Notes: a model not told the origin generated them from the letters alone. Counted from the first letter of the stretch, positions 5,651 through 14,135 are shown. The stretch is 22,488 nt of DNA from an uncultured Frankineae bacterium (GCA_902805805.1 CADCUE010000283.1:1-22488); one strand, 5' to 3'. Translations and numbers: made by a program.

Positions 5651-8416
5651 GTGACCACCGAGGCGGCCTCGCCCGCGGAGCGCTACGCCTCCTTCCGGCG
5701 GAACCAGTCGGGACCCGCGCTGGCCGACTTCGAGGTGGGCTACCCGTTCGGTCTGGACGCCTTCCAACGCACCGCCTGCGCAGCGCTCGAGGCCGGCCGC
5801 GGTGTCCTGGTCGCGGCTCCCACGGGTGCGGGCAAGACGGTCGTCGGCGAGTTCGCCGTCCACCTCGCCCTGCGCGAAGGGCGCAAGTGCTTCTACACCA
5901 CGCCGATCAAGGCGCTGTCGAACCAGAAGCACCGCGACCTCGTCGAGCGGTACGGCCCCGAGCGGGTCGGTCTGCTCACCGGTGACGTCGCCGTCAACGG
6001 CGACGCCGACGTCGTCGTCATGACGACCGAGGTGCTGCGCAACATGCTCTACGCCCAGGGCCGCGCGGCCGCCGACGGCACCGCCGACCGGCTGCGCGGG
6101 CTGTCGCACGTCGTCATGGACGAGGTCCACTACCTCGCCGACCGCGAGCGCGGAGCGGTCTGGGAAGAGGTGATCATCCACCTGCCGGAGGACGTGCAGG
6201 TGACGTCGCTGTCGGCGACGGTCAGCAACGCCGAGGAGTTCGGCGAGTGGCTGGGGACCGTCCGCGGCGACACCGAGGTCGTCGTCGAGGAGCACCGTCC
6301 GGTGCCCCTGTGGCAGCACGTGCTCGTCGGCACCCGCCTGTACGACCTGTTCGTCGCCGCGGAGGTGGGCGCCGTGGGCAGGGCCGAGAAGGTCAACCCG
6401 CAGCTCGAGCGGCTGGCCCGCGACGAGGGCCGCCTGCCGGTGCGCGGGCGCGCCGGACGCGGCGGCCGACCGACCTCCAACCGGCGCCCCGTCGTCAGCC
6501 GGCCCGACGTCCTCACCCGGCTCGACAGCCAGGGCCTGCTGCCGGCGATCACCTTCGTCTTCAGCCGGGCGGGCTGCGCGGCCGCCGTCGAGCAGTGCGT
6601 GCGCTCGGGGCTGCGGCTCAACACGGCGGAGGAGGCCGAGCAGGTCCGCCGCCACGTCGAGCGCCGCACGAGCAGCCTGCCGCGCGAGGACCTGCGGGTG
6701 CTCGGCTACTGGGAGTGGCTGGAGGGGCTCCAACGCGGCTTCGCCGCCCACCACGCCGGGATGCTCCCCACCTTCAAGGAGGTCGTCGAGGAGCTGTTCA
6801 CCGAGGGCCTGGTCAAGGCGGTGTTCGCCACCGAGACCCTCGCTCTCGGCATCAACATGCCCGCGCGCTCGGTCGTGCTCGAGAAGCTGGTCAAGTGGAA
6901 CGGCGAGACGCACGCCGACGTGACGCCGGGGGAGTACACCCAGCTCACCGGTCGCGCCGGCCGCCGGGGCATCGACGTGGAGGGGCACGCCGTCGTCCTG
7001 TGGCAGCCCGGCATGGACCCCCGTACGGTCGCCGGACTCGCCTCGACCCGCACCTACCCGCTGCGGTCGAGCTTCCGGCCGTCCTACAACATGGCCGTCA
7101 ACCTCGTCGGAGCGCTCGGGCGCGAGCAGGCCCGCACCCTGCTCGAGAGCTCGTTCGCGCAGTTCCAGGCCGACGCGTCGGTGGTCGGCCTGGCCCGCCA
7201 GATCAGCCGCAACCTCGAGGGCCTGGACGGCTACCGCGCCTCGATGACCTGCCACCTCGGGGACGCCGAGGAGTACGGCCGGCTGCGCGCCGAGCTGAAG
7301 CGCAGGGAGAGCGAGCTGGCCCGCAGCGGAGCCGCGTCCCGCCGGGCCGCGGCCGCCGCCTCGCTGGAGCAGCTCAAGCCCGGCGACGTCGTCCGGGTCC
7401 CCGGCGGACGCCGGTCCGGTCTGGCCGTCGTGCTCGACCCCGGCGTGGGCAGCAACGGCGAGGCGCACCCCCTCGTGCTCACGGAGGACCGCTGGGCCGG
7501 CCGGCTGTCGCTGGCCGACTTCCCGGCGGCCGTCGAACCGGTCGGCCGGCTGCGCATCCCCAAGGGCTTCAACCACCGCGTGCCCGCCAGTCGCCGCGAC
7601 CTCGCGTCCGCACTGCGCGAGGTGGACGCACCCGGGCCCGCGCGGGGCCGGCGCCGCTCGGCGGCCGCGGACGACGACGAGCTCGCCAGCATGCGCGCGT
7701 CGCTGCGCCGCCACCCCGTGCACGGCTGCGAGGACCGCGAGTCGCACATGCGCTGGGCCGAGCGCTGGCAACGGCTGCGCTCGGAGACCGACGCGCTGGA
7801 GCGGCGGGTCGCGGGCAAGACCTCGTCGATCGCCCGCACCTTCGACCGGGTCTGCGTCGTGCTGGACGAGCTGGGCTACCTGCGCGGCGAGGCGGTCACG
7901 ACGGCGGGGCAGTCGCTGGCGCGGGTCTACAGCGAGTCCGACCTGCTGGCCGTCGAGAGCCTGCGCGCCGGCCTGTGGGACGACCTGGCGCCGGCCGAGC
8001 TCGCCGCCGTCGTGTCCTCGCTCGTCTACACGAGCCGTCGGGCCGACGAGTCGAACCCCGTCGTGCCGTCCGGCCCCGTCCAGACCGCGCTCTCCGAGAT
8101 GGACCGCCTCTGGGCGCGCCTGTCCGCGCTGGAGCGCGACACCGGGGTGCAGTTCCTGAAGCGACCGGACCACGGCTTCGCCTGGGCCATCTGGCGGTGG
8201 GCCTCGGGGGCACGGCTCGAGCAGGTGCTCGACGACGACCCCGACCTGACGGCCGGCGACTTCGTGCGGTGGTGCAAGCAGCTCATCGACCTGCTGGGCC
8301 AGGTCGCGCTGGTGGCCGAGGACCTGTCGCCGTCCGGTCCCGAGCTGCGCAGGACCACGCGCAGGGCGATGGACGCCGTCCGGCGAGGCGTGGTGGCCTA
8401 CCAGTCGGTGGGCTGA
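5651..8416 (+). CDS. helY: Ski2/Mtr4-like DEVH-box RNA/DNA helicase HelY
   Basis: This is a 921-residue superfamily 2 helicase of the Ski2/Mtr4 group, which unwinds nucleic acid using ATP. In order it has the Q-like LDAFQR region (35-40), Walker A APTGAGKT (56-63), motif Ia [11 protein letters not shown] (83-93), Walker B DEVH (157-160), motif III SAT (188-190), a second RecA fold with [16 protein letters not shown], motif [14 protein letters not shown] (about 431-442), and a long C-terminal region ending in a DSHCT-type domain (about 740-915). Length is close to the mycobacterial protein, and helY follows tatC there as well. A basic linker (about 270-280, [10 protein letters not shown]) separates parts of the two RecA folds. 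The physiological substrate is not established; a role in RNA turnover is inferred from eukaryotic relatives. A leaderless promoter precedes the GTG. Confidence 0.95.
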   Translation: MTTEAASPAERYASFRRNQSGPALADFEVGYPFGLDAFQRTACAALEAGRGVLVAAPTGAGKTVVGEFAVHLALREGRKCFYTTPIKALSNQKHRDLVERYGPERVGLLTGDVAVNGDADVVVMTTEVLRNMLYAQGRAAADGTADRLRGLSHVVMDEVHYLADRERGAVWEEVIIHLPEDVQVTSLSATVSNAEEFGEWLGTVRGDTEVVVEEHRPVPLWQHVLVGTRLYDLFVAAEVGAVGRAEKVNPQLERLARDEGRLPVRGRAGRGGRPTSNRRPVVSRPDVLTRLDSQGLLPAITFVFSRAGCAAAVEQCVRSGLRLNTAEEAEQVRRHVERRTSSLPREDLRVLGYWEWLEGLQRGFAAHHAGMLPTFKEVVEELFTEGLVKAVFATETLALGINMPARSVVLEKLVKWNGETHADVTPGEYTQLTGRAGRRGIDVEGHAVVLWQPGMDPRTVAGLASTRTYPLRSSFRPSYNMAVNLVGALGREQARTLLESSFAQFQADASVVGLARQISRNLEGLDGYRASMTCHLGDAEEYGRLRAELKRRESELARSGAASRRAAAAASLEQLKPGDVVRVPGGRRSGLAVVLDPGVGSNGEAHPLVLTEDRWAGRLSLADFPAAVEPVGRLRIPKGFNHRVPASRRDLASALREVDAPGPARGRRRSAAADDDELASMRASLRRHPVHGCEDRESHMRWAERWQRLRSETDALERRVAGKTSSIARTFDRVCVVLDELGYLRGEAVTTAGQSLARVYSESDLLAVESLRAGLWDDLAPAELAAVVSSLVYTSRRADESNPVVPSGPVQTALSEMDRLWARLSALERDTGVQFLKRPDHGFAWAIWRWASGARLEQVLDDDPDLTAGDFVRWCKQLIDLLGQVALVAEDLSPSGPELRRTTRRAMDAVRRGVVAYQSVG

Positions 8417-8436
8417 GCGTGGGCTGTCGGCGCCGG

Positions 8437-8442
8437 TAGCGT
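8437..8442 (+). promoter_or_regulatory. -10 box for near-leaderless maf-dus transcript
   Basis: TAGCGT ends 8 nt before the maf GTG at 8451. No Shine-Dalgarno sequence is seen. The start of transcription should fall within 0-2 nt of the GTG. Confidence 0.5.
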
Positions 8443-8450
8443 GGACCGGC

Positions 8451-9047
8451 GTGACCGCCCGCCCGCTCGTGCTCGCGAGCGCCTCTCCGGCCCGGCTGCG
8501 GCTGCTGCGCGACGCGGGGCTGGACCCGCGGGTGGTCGTCAGCGACGTCGACGAGTCCCAGGTGCGGGCGACCGAGCCGCGCGACGTCGTGCAGGAGCTG
8601 GCGACCCGCAAGGCCGAGGTCGTCGCTGCGCGCCTGCGTGCGGGGCTCGTCGTGGGCTGCGACTCGATGCTGCTGCTGGACGGGCGGATGCTCGGCAAGC
8701 CCGCCGACGCGCAGGAGGCCACGGCGCGCTGGCAGGCGATGCGCGGCCGCACCGGGTCGTTGCTCACGGGCCACACGGTCATCGACGCGGCCACGGGCCG
8801 GCGGGCCTGCGGCGTGGCCGCGACGTCGGTCCGCTTCGGGACGCCGACCGACGACGAGGTCGCGGCCTACGTCGCGACCGGAGAGCCGCTGCGCGTCGCA
8901 GGTGCCTTCACCCTCGACGGCCGCTCCGCCCCCTTCGTCGACGGCATCGACGGCGATCCGGGCAACGTGCTCGGGCTGTCCCTGCCGCTGCTGCGGACGC
9001 TGCTCGCCGAGCTCGGCGTGCGGGTCACCGACCTGTGGGCCTCATGA
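8451..9047 (+). CDS. maf: Maf-family nucleoside triphosphate pyrophosphatase
   Basis: Maf proteins hydrolyse non-canonical or modified nucleoside triphosphates to monophosphates plus pyrophosphate, keeping them out of DNA and RNA. The 198-residue product shows [12 protein letters not shown] (8-19), LATRKAEVV with K54 (50-58), [15 protein letters not shown] with the catalytic D71 (70-84), and the C-terminal [20 protein letters not shown] and [11 protein letters not shown] blocks. Length fits the family. The residues that separate dTTP/UTP from other substrate classes cannot be judged safely by eye. The GTG start has a TAGCGT box 8 nt upstream. Its stop overlaps the start of the dihydrouridine synthase gene in ATGA, so the two form a coupled pair. 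Confidence 0.93.
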   Translation: MTARPLVLASASPARLRLLRDAGLDPRVVVSDVDESQVRATEPRDVVQELATRKAEVVAARLRAGLVVGCDSMLLLDGRMLGKPADAQEATARWQAMRGRTGSLLTGHTVIDAATGRRACGVAATSVRFGTPTDDEVAAYVATGEPLRVAGAFTLDGRSAPFVDGIDGDPGNVLGLSLPLLRTLLAELGVRVTDLWAS

Positions 9048-10204
9048 GCGCGCCGACCAGCACTCCGCGCACGGAGCCCGTGCACGGGGGCCTCAAGATC
9101 GGTCCGTTGCAGGTGGACCTCCCGGTCGTCCTCGCGCCCATGGCCGGGGTCACGAACGCCGCCTTCCGATCGCTGTGCCGGTCCTACGGCGCCGGGCTCT
9201 ACGTCAGCGAGATGGTCAGCGCCCGGGCACTGCTCGAGACCAACGAGAGCACGACGCGGCGGGCTGCGTTCGGCGCGGACGAGACGGTCCGCAGCATCCA
9301 GCTCTACGCCACCAACCCCGACGTCGTGGGCGCGGCCGTCCGCAGGCTGGTCGACGAGGACGGCGTCGACCACGTCGACCTGAACGTCGGATGCCCCTCG
9401 CCGAAGGTCACGCGCCGGGGCGGGGGAGCGGCGCTGCCCGCCCACCCGGTGCTGTTCGGGCGGCTGGTGCGCGCGGCCGTGCGGGCCGCGGGCGCTGTGC
9501 CCGTCACCGTCAAGATGCGCAAGGGCGTGGACGACGCGCACCTGACCTTCCTGGAGGCCGGCCGACGGGCCCAGGACGAGGGCGCGGCGGCCGTGGCGCT
9601 GCACGCGCGCACCGCCGAGCAGTTCTACTCCGGTCGAGCCGACTGGGCGGCGATCACCACGCTCAAGCAGGCGCTCACCAGCGTGCCGGTGCTCGGCAAC
9701 GGAGACATCTGGACGGCCGACGACGCGCTCCGGATGATGAGCGAGACCGGCTGCGACGGCGTCGTCGTCGGGCGGGGCTGCCTCGGGCGACCGTGGCTGT
9801 TCCGCGACCTGTCCGACGCCTTCTCCGGTCGGGCGCCGCAGCGACCTCCGACGATCGGCGAGGTCACCCCGGTGATGGAGCGGCACGCTCGCGCCCTGGT
9901 CGAGGCCCGCGGCGACGAGGGCTTCGCCGTCCGCGACTTCCGGCGGCACACGGGCTGGTACCTCACCGGCTACCCGGTCGGCGGCGCGGCCCGCAAGGCC
10001 CTGGCGATGGCCTCGTCGCTCGCGGAGCTCGACGCGCTGCTCGACGCCCTCGATCCTGCCGCCGAGCTGCCCGCGGGGTCCGAGTCGCTGCCGCGCGGGC
10101 ACGTGCAGGGGCCCCGCCACGTCGTGCTGCCGGAGCACTGGCTGCGCGACCGCGACGACCCCACGCCCCCGGACGACGCCGGGGCCTTCCACTCCGGCGG
10201 CTGA
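9044..10204 (+). CDS. dusB: tRNA dihydrouridine synthase, DusB-like
   Basis: This FMN enzyme reduces specific uridines in tRNA to dihydrouridine using NADPH. The 386-residue TIM-barrel protein shows the family blocks: [19 protein letters not shown] (28-46), [10 protein letters not shown] (55-64), IQLYATNP (85-92), [18 protein letters not shown] with the catalytic C117 (114-131), [37 protein letters not shown] and [15 protein letters not shown] for the flavin phosphate. The C-terminal helical tRNA-binding domain follows (about 255-345), then a disordered tail. The Gly-Gly-Gly after the catalytic loop and overall length resemble the actinobacterial DusB-like enzyme. The ATG start overlaps the maf stop by 4 nt. 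It converges with the minus-strand exonuclease gene 26 bp downstream, with no visible hairpin between them. Confidence 0.94.
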   Translation: MSAPTSTPRTEPVHGGLKIGPLQVDLPVVLAPMAGVTNAAFRSLCRSYGAGLYVSEMVSARALLETNESTTRRAAFGADETVRSIQLYATNPDVVGAAVRRLVDEDGVDHVDLNVGCPSPKVTRRGGGAALPAHPVLFGRLVRAAVRAAGAVPVTVKMRKGVDDAHLTFLEAGRRAQDEGAAAVALHARTAEQFYSGRADWAAITTLKQALTSVPVLGNGDIWTADDALRMMSETGCDGVVVGRGCLGRPWLFRDLSDAFSGRAPQRPPTIGEVTPVMERHARALVEARGDEGFAVRDFRRHTGWYLTGYPVGGAARKALAMASSLAELDALLDALDPAAELPAGSESLPRGHVQGPRHVVLPEHWLRDRDDPTPPDDAGAFHSGG

Positions 10205-10230
10205 GGCGCGACCCGCAGCCGAGGGACGTG

Positions 10231-11142
10231 TCAGCGCGAGTGCGCCACCTCGAGCGCGGCGAGCAGCCGGTCGAGCGGGCTGTCCAGCCCCCAGCGGTCG
10301 GACAGCGCCACCAGGGCCTCGGGGTCCCGCGGGACGCGTGGCAGCGCGTCGTCGAGCTCGGGGATCGGCAGGTCGCGCACCGTCCGGGTGACGGCCGGGG
10401 CGACCTCCAGGTAGTCCCGGGCCCCGAGCAGCTTGGCGCGGGCCCCGGCCGGGAAGCCGTCCTCGCTGCCCGCGTCCAGGGCGGCCACGATGGCCTCGAC
10501 CGTGCCGAACCGGCTGACCAGGGCCGCCGCCGTCTTGTCGCCGACGCCCTTGACGCCCGGCAGGCCGTCGCTCGGGTCGCCGCGGAGCACGGCGTACTCC
10601 GCGTACGACGTGCCGGGGATGCCGTACTTCGCGGCCACCTCCCGCTCGCCGTACGGCTTGAGCTTCTCGACCGTGTACAGCACCCGCACCGGTCCGTCGT
10701 CGCGCACGAGCTGGAACATGTCGCGGTCGCCGGACACCACGTCGACCGGGCCGGTCTCGCGGGCCGACAGCGTGCCGAGCACGTCGTCGGCCTCGTGGCC
10801 CTCCGCCCCGGCGACCGCGATCCCGACGGCGTCCAGGACCTCCAGCAGGACGCCGACCTGCGCGGCCAGTGACTCGGGCTCGGCCTCGGCGCCGTTCTCC
10901 GCCAACCGGTGGGCCTTGTACGACGGGACCGCGGCCACCCGGAACGCCGGGCGCCAGTCGAGGTCGAGGCAGGCGACGAGCCGTGCAGGGCGGGTGTCCT
11001 TCACGATGCGGGCGACCAGGTCCACCGTGCCCCGGACGGCGTTGACCGGGCTGCCGTCCGGCGCGGTCACCGTCTCCGGCACGCCGTGGAACGCCCGGTA
11101 CCACAGCGAAGGCGCGTCGAGGAGCGTCAGCTGGCCGGCCAC
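10231..11142 (-). CDS. Stand-alone 5'-3' exonuclease (FEN/PolA-N type)
   Basis: This 303-residue protein matches the 5'-nuclease domain of DNA polymerase I without a polymerase. It should remove 5' flaps and RNA primers. The acidic metal-binding residues are visible: D9 in LLDAPSLWYRAF, E117 and D119-D120 in EGHEADDVLG, D139 and D141 in VSGDRDMFQLV, and D189 and D192 in LRGDPSDGLPGVKGVGDKTA, the last being the helix-hairpin/H3TH DNA-binding segment. The lysine of SYKAHR (74-79) matches the family arch. A similar gene lies near helY in M. tuberculosis (Rv2090), so the placement is conserved. The GTG start lies 12 nt after the stop of the XRE-type gene upstream. A CAGGGT sequence 6 nt before the GTG could be an alternative leaderless -10, weakly supported. 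Confidence 0.92.
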   Translation of the reverse strand: MAGQLTLLDAPSLWYRAFHGVPETVTAPDGSPVNAVRGTVDLVARIVKDTRPARLVACLDLDWRPAFRVAAVPSYKAHRLAENGAEAEPESLAAQVGVLLEVLDAVGIAVAGAEGHEADDVLGTLSARETGPVDVVSGDRDMFQLVRDDGPVRVLYTVEKLKPYGEREVAAKYGIPGTSYAEYAVLRGDPSDGLPGVKGVGDKTAAALVSRFGTVEAIVAALDAGSEDGFPAGARAKLLGARDYLEVAPAVTRTVRDLPIPELDDALPRVPRDPEALVALSDRWGLDSPLDRLLAALEVAHSR

Positions 11143-11154
11143 CGGTCCACCCTG

Positions 11155-11979
11155 TCAGACCGGGTAGCCCGCGCGCCGCAACCAGGCGACCAGGCTCGCG
11201 TCGTCGTCCAGGCGCCAGGACCGCACGTCCGTCGCGCTCGGCATCTCATGGAGTCGCCAGCGCTTGGTGTGGAAGACGCGGTCGCGCTCCGCGGCGTGGT
11301 CGGGATCGCGGTGCGCACGCGGTCGGCGCCCCGCGGCGTCCGCAGGAGCCCGCTCGTCGAGCAGCCTGGCCACGGCGCGCAGGACCGCGCGCTGCTGCGC
11401 GTGCTCCGTGTCCAGCGCCATCCGCGCCGGCGGGTCCGCGGTGACCCGTCCGCGCCCCAGCCGCACGACGACGGGCAGGCCGGGGTGTCCCGCGCAGTCC
11501 GGTCTGATGTCGACGAGCGACGTGTCGTACTCCGACGGCAGGCTGCTCCAGAGGCCGTTGGCCCGAGCGCAGACCACGACCGGGTCGGTCGACCCCAGTG
11601 GGAGCCAGAGCGCGAGCGCCGTGCGCCCGTGCAGGTGGACGCTGTGCCGGGTCGCCAGCGTCTCCAGGGCGGCCCACGCCGGCACGTGGAGGTGCAGGTC
11701 CGGACGTCCGCTCCCTCCGCAGGCGAGGTGGAGCCGTGCGGACAGGCTCCGGTGCAGGTGCTGCACCGCAGCGCCGCCCAGAGCCGGTGGCACAGCGTCG
11801 ACGGCCAGCTCGAGACCAGCAGCGGCGAGCACGGCGCTCATGACCGACAGGGACGGGGAGCGCCGACCGGCCTCGACCGCCGCGATGGTGCTCGCCGCCA
11901 CCCCGCTGCGCGCCGCCAGCGCCCGCTGGCTCCAGCCCTCGCGCCGGCGTACCGCCCGCAGCACCTCACCCGCGTCCAC
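11155..11979 (-). CDS. XRE-type HTH protein with unrecognised C-terminal domain
   Basis: The 274-residue product starts with a Cro/CI-like helix-turn-helix (about residues 5-60, LRAVRRREGWSQRALAARSG, then VAASTIAAVEAGRRSPSLSVM), giving DNA binding. The rest matches no family I can name. It contains HVPAWAALETLATRHSVHLH (about 98-117), GRTALALWLPLG (118-129) and a beta-rich stretch (VVVRLGRGRVTADPPARMAL). A charged Arg/Asp/Ala-rich linker (about 208-232) precedes a final tail ending RRAGYPV. The GTG at 11979 is chosen as it precedes the first HTH helix; CAGAGT 7 nt upstream might be a weak leaderless -10. It is probably co-transcribed with the exonuclease (12-nt gap). It faces the acyl-CoA dehydrogenase across a 280-bp region with a long inverted repeat, which could be its operator. 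Confidence 0.8.
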   Translation of the reverse strand: MDAGEVLRAVRRREGWSQRALAARSGVAASTIAAVEAGRRSPSLSVMSAVLAAAGLELAVDAVPPALGGAAVQHLHRSLSARLHLACGGSGRPDLHLHVPAWAALETLATRHSVHLHGRTALALWLPLGSTDPVVVCARANGLWSSLPSEYDTSLVDIRPDCAGHPGLPVVVRLGRGRVTADPPARMALDTEHAQQRAVLRAVARLLDERAPADAAGRRPRAHRDPDHAAERDRVFHTKRWRLHEMPSATDVRSWRLDDDASLVAWLRRAGYPV

Positions 11980-12103
11980 GTCGACGACTCTGCGACGTCA
12001 CCGCCGCGCGGGGGAGTGGGGACGGCGGACCTGTGGACGCGGCCGAGGACGGGGAAGCCCGCTGCTGCTCGCCCGCCAGCGGCGGCGGGGACGCAGTCCT
12101 CGA

Positions 12104-12147
12104 CGCCTACCAGACTGCTCCCGCCGACGAGGGCAGTCTGGTAGGCG
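12104..12147. repeat. Perfect 15-bp inverted repeat in divergent promoter region
   Basis: CGCCTACCAGACTGC (12104-12118) and its exact reverse complement GCAGTCTGGTAGGCG (12133-12147) flank a 14-nt spacer; two further inner positions pair, one as G-T. It lies in the 280-bp gap between the divergent XRE-type gene and the acyl-CoA dehydrogenase gene, about 70 bp before the latter's -10 box. It could be a regulator-binding site, an RNA hairpin or one copy of a dispersed genomic repeat. The rest of the gap (11980-12103, 12148-12218) shows no other clear element. Confidence 0.9.
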
Positions 12148-12218
12148 CTGGCCACCGACCTGGACTGCGTCGACCGAGGGGCGGGCGGCCAGCGGCCGCG
12201 CGGCCCGTGGTGCGGGGA

Positions 12219-12224
12219 TAGCGT
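12219..12224 (+). promoter_or_regulatory. -10 box of the acyl-CoA dehydrogenase promoter
   Basis: TAGCGT is followed by a leader of about 29 nt containing CCGGAGG (12248-12254), 5 nt before the ATG at 12260. The box has the same form as that of maf. No convincing -35 is visible. Confidence 0.45.
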
Positions 12225-12259
12225 GGAGGGGCTTCGTCCGCTCTCGTCCGGAGGCCCGC

Positions 12260-13405
12260 ATGCCGCCCGTCGTCCGCAGCCTGCCGACCGCAGAGGCGGC
12301 AGAGCTGCTCACCCTGACGAGGGACCTCGTCGACCGGGAGGTGGCGCCGCGGGCCGCCGAGGGCGAGGCCCGTGCCGAGCTGCCCCGAGAGCTGTTCCGC
12401 ACGCTCGGGAAGGCGGGGCTGCTGGGGCTGCCCTACGACGAGCAGCACGGCGGCGGAGCGCAGCCGTACGAGGTCTACCTGCAGGTGCTCGAGGAGCTCA
12501 GCCGCGGCTGGCTGGCGGTGGGGCTCGGCGTCAGCGTCCACACGCTGTCCTGCTTCCCGCTGGCGGCGTTCGGCAGCCAGGCCCAGCAGCAGCGCTGGCT
12601 CCCCGACATGCTCGGCGGAGAGCTGCTGGGGGCGTACTGCCTGTCCGAGGCGGGCAGCGGCTCCGACGCCGCCGCGCTGCAGACGCGGGCGGTGCTCGAC
12701 GGCGACTCCTGGGTCGTCGACGGGGCCAAGGCCTGGGTGACGCACGGCGGCGCGGCGGACTTCTACAACCTGATGGTGCGTACGGGTGCTCCCGGCGCCA
12801 AGGGCATCTCCTGCCTGCTGGCCGACGCGTCGACACCCGGCCTGCTGCCGCAGACCCCCGAGCGGAAGATGGGCATGCGGGCCAGCACCACCGCGACGGT
12901 CCTGCTCGACGCGGCGCGCGTCCCGGCCGACCGGCTGCTGGGGGAGCAGGGGCAGGGGTTCCGCATCGCCATGAGCGCGCTCGACGGGGGCCGTCTCGGC
13001 ATCGCCGCGTGCGCGGTCGGCGTGGCGCAGGCAGCGCTCGACACGGCGGTGGCCTATGCGCAGGAGCGACGGCAGTTCGGCCGGCGCATCGCCGACTTCC
13101 AAGGCCTGTCGTTCCTGCTGGCCGACATGGCGACGCAGGTCGAGGCGGCGCGGGCGCTGTACCTGTCCACGGCGCGCCGGCGTGACGCCGGGCAGCCGTT
13201 CGGGCCGCAGGCAGCCATGAGCAAGCTGTTCGCCAGCGACACGGCCATGCGCGTCACGACGGACGCCGTGCAGGTGCTCGGGGGCTACGGCTACGTCGAG
13301 GACTTCCCGGCCGAGCGCTACCTGCGCGAGGCCAAGATCCTGCAGATCGTCGAGGGGACCAACCAGGTGCAGCGGGTGGTCATCGGCCGCTCGCTCACCT
13401 CGTGA
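12260..13405 (+). CDS. Acyl-CoA dehydrogenase
   Basis: This FAD enzyme introduces the alpha-beta double bond into an acyl-CoA thioester, passing electrons to an electron-transfer flavoprotein. The 381-residue protein has the three family domains: an N-terminal helical domain (about 12-120, GLLGLPYDEQHGGGAQPYEV), a middle beta domain with the flavin motif YCLSEAGSGSDAAAL and WVTHGGAADFYNLMVRTG (about 124-230), and a C-terminal helical domain with RRQFGRRIADFQGLSFLLAD and VQVLGGYGYVEDFPAERYLR. The catalytic base is E365 in ILQIVEGTNQVQR, the short-chain position. This fits short-chain acyl-CoA or branched-chain substrates; I cannot fix which. The ATG is preceded by CCGGAGG at 5 nt. The upstream open frame has no matching residues, so the start is firm. 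An AsnC-type regulator follows 30 bp later, a pairing that hints at branched-chain amino-acid catabolism. Confidence 0.93.
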   Translation: MPPVVRSLPTAEAAELLTLTRDLVDREVAPRAAEGEARAELPRELFRTLGKAGLLGLPYDEQHGGGAQPYEVYLQVLEELSRGWLAVGLGVSVHTLSCFPLAAFGSQAQQQRWLPDMLGGELLGAYCLSEAGSGSDAAALQTRAVLDGDSWVVDGAKAWVTHGGAADFYNLMVRTGAPGAKGISCLLADASTPGLLPQTPERKMGMRASTTATVLLDAARVPADRLLGEQGQGFRIAMSALDGGRLGIAACAVGVAQAALDTAVAYAQERRQFGRRIADFQGLSFLLADMATQVEAARALYLSTARRRDAGQPFGPQAAMSKLFASDTAMRVTTDAVQVLGGYGYVEDFPAERYLREAKILQIVEGTNQVQRVVIGRSLTS

Positions 13406-13435
13406 CCGTCGGCGTCCGCCGGTGAGGCCGCTGTC

Positions 13436-13906
13436 ATGACCGGTGTGCCGCTGGACGACCTGGACCGCCAGCTGCTCGACCTGCTCGTCCGCGACGGACG
13501 GCGGTCCTACGCCGACCTGGCCCGGGACACGGGGCTGTCCACCAGCGCCGTGCACCAGCGGGTGCGACGCCTGGAGCAGCGGGGGGCGATCGCGGGCTAC
13601 GTGGCCCGGGTCGACCCGGTGACCGCGGGCCTGCCCCTGTCGGCCTTCATCTCGATCCAGGCGATCGACCCCGCCGCGCCCGACGATGCGCCGGACCGGC
13701 TGCGGCACCTCGCCGCCATCGAGGCCTGTCACAGCGTGGCGGGTGTGGAGAGCTACATCCTGCAGGTGAGGGTCGCCGGTCCCGGCGAGCTCGAGCAGCT
13801 GCTGCAGGAGATCCGTGCGGCGGCCGGCGTGTCCACGCGCACCACGGTCGTGCTCAGCACGCCGTGGGAGGGCCGCACCGCGCCGCTCGCCCCACCGGAG
13901 GTCTGA
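13436..13906 (+). CDS. Lrp/AsnC-family transcriptional regulator
   Basis: The 156-residue product has an N-terminal winged helix-turn-helix (about 5-60: LDDLDRQLLDLLVRDGRRSY, then LARDTGLSTSAVHQRVRRLE and GAIAGYVARVDP) and a C-terminal RAM ligand-binding and oligomerisation domain (about 68-145: LSAFISIQA, HLAAIEACHSVAGVESYILQ, VRVAGPGELEQLLQEIR). Such proteins bind amino acids or related small molecules and form octamers that wrap DNA. Length is typical. The ATG has only a weak upstream TGAGG. It is 30 bp downstream of the acyl-CoA dehydrogenase and probably in its transcript, so control of that gene is a reasonable inference. It could equally act on the ABC importer that starts 229 bp downstream. 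Confidence 0.92.
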   Translation: MTGVPLDDLDRQLLDLLVRDGRRSYADLARDTGLSTSAVHQRVRRLEQRGAIAGYVARVDPVTAGLPLSAFISIQAIDPAAPDDAPDRLRHLAAIEACHSVAGVESYILQVRVAGPGELEQLLQEIRAAAGVSTRTTVVLSTPWEGRTAPLAPPEV

Positions 13907-13937
13907 GCCGGCACGCCGAGCGGTGCGGCATCGGCGG

Positions 13938-13955
13938 CGGAAACCCGTCGGAAAC
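13938..13955 (+). repeat. CGGAAAC direct repeat, 11-bp period
   Basis: CGGAAAC occurs at 13938-13944 and 13949-13955, one helical turn apart. The second copy extends to GGAAACAC, which recurs inverted as GTGTTTCC at 14071-14078 near the ABC operon start. These may be binding sites of a local regulator; no family is implied by the motif alone. Confidence 0.6.
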
Positions 13956-14010
13956 ACACCGGGGCGGCGCGCCGGTCGAGGGGCTTGTGGGATGCCTCGT
14001 CATGCGACAC

Positions 14011-14026
14011 GGTGGTGCAGATCACA
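14011..14026. promoter_or_regulatory. Degenerate Crp-like site, distal
   Basis: GGTGG-N6-TCACA matches 8 of 10 positions of the TGTGA-N6-TCACA consensus for Crp-type proteins. It shares AGATCACA with the proximal site; the two copies start 39 bp apart. Weak by itself. Confidence 0.3.
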
Positions 14027-14049
14027 GTCCGGGCAGGCCGTCGGCAGTC

Positions 14050-14065
14050 AGTGACCGAGATCACA
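14050..14065. promoter_or_regulatory. Crp-like site upstream of the sugar ABC operon
   Basis: AGTGACCGAGATCACA matches 9 of 10 consensus positions of TGTGA-N6-TCACA. It ends 70 bp before the GTG of the solute-binding protein gene, a sensible place for catabolite control by a Crp/GlxR-type regulator. The promoter -10 box is not clear, so activation or repression cannot be told. Confidence 0.5.
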
Positions 14066-14068
14066 TCG

Positions 14069-14083
14069 TGGTGTTTCCCACCA
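14069..14083. promoter_or_regulatory. Short inverted repeat, possible operator
   Basis: TGGTG-TTTCC-CACCA is a perfect 5-bp inverted repeat with a 5-bp spacer, directly next to the proximal Crp-like site and 52 bp before the ABC operon start codon. Its position suits an operator for a repressor, but no LacI- or GntR-type gene is adjacent. Confidence 0.35.
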
Positions 14084-14135
14084 GCACGTCGGGGAAGGGC
14101 CGCCCGCACTGCAGCCAGCAGCACCAGGAGGCGAC

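Noticed and set aside
8424..8442. CTGTCGGCG followed by TAGCGT before maf, resembling the PafBC-dependent RecA-NDp promoter
   Set aside because: The 9-mer matches the remembered TTGTCRGTG consensus at 7 of 9 positions, but the spacer to the -10 box is 4 nt instead of about 8, so it is probably an ordinary -10 promoter.
5618..8794. 1058-codon open frame on the minus strand opposite helY and maf
   Set aside because: It lies antisense to a complete helicase and has low-complexity Arg/Gly/Ala/Val composition without motifs, the usual shadow of high-GC coding sequence.
10205..10230. Possible terminator between dusB and the convergent exonuclease gene
   Set aside because: No hairpin of useful length is visible in the 26-bp gap.
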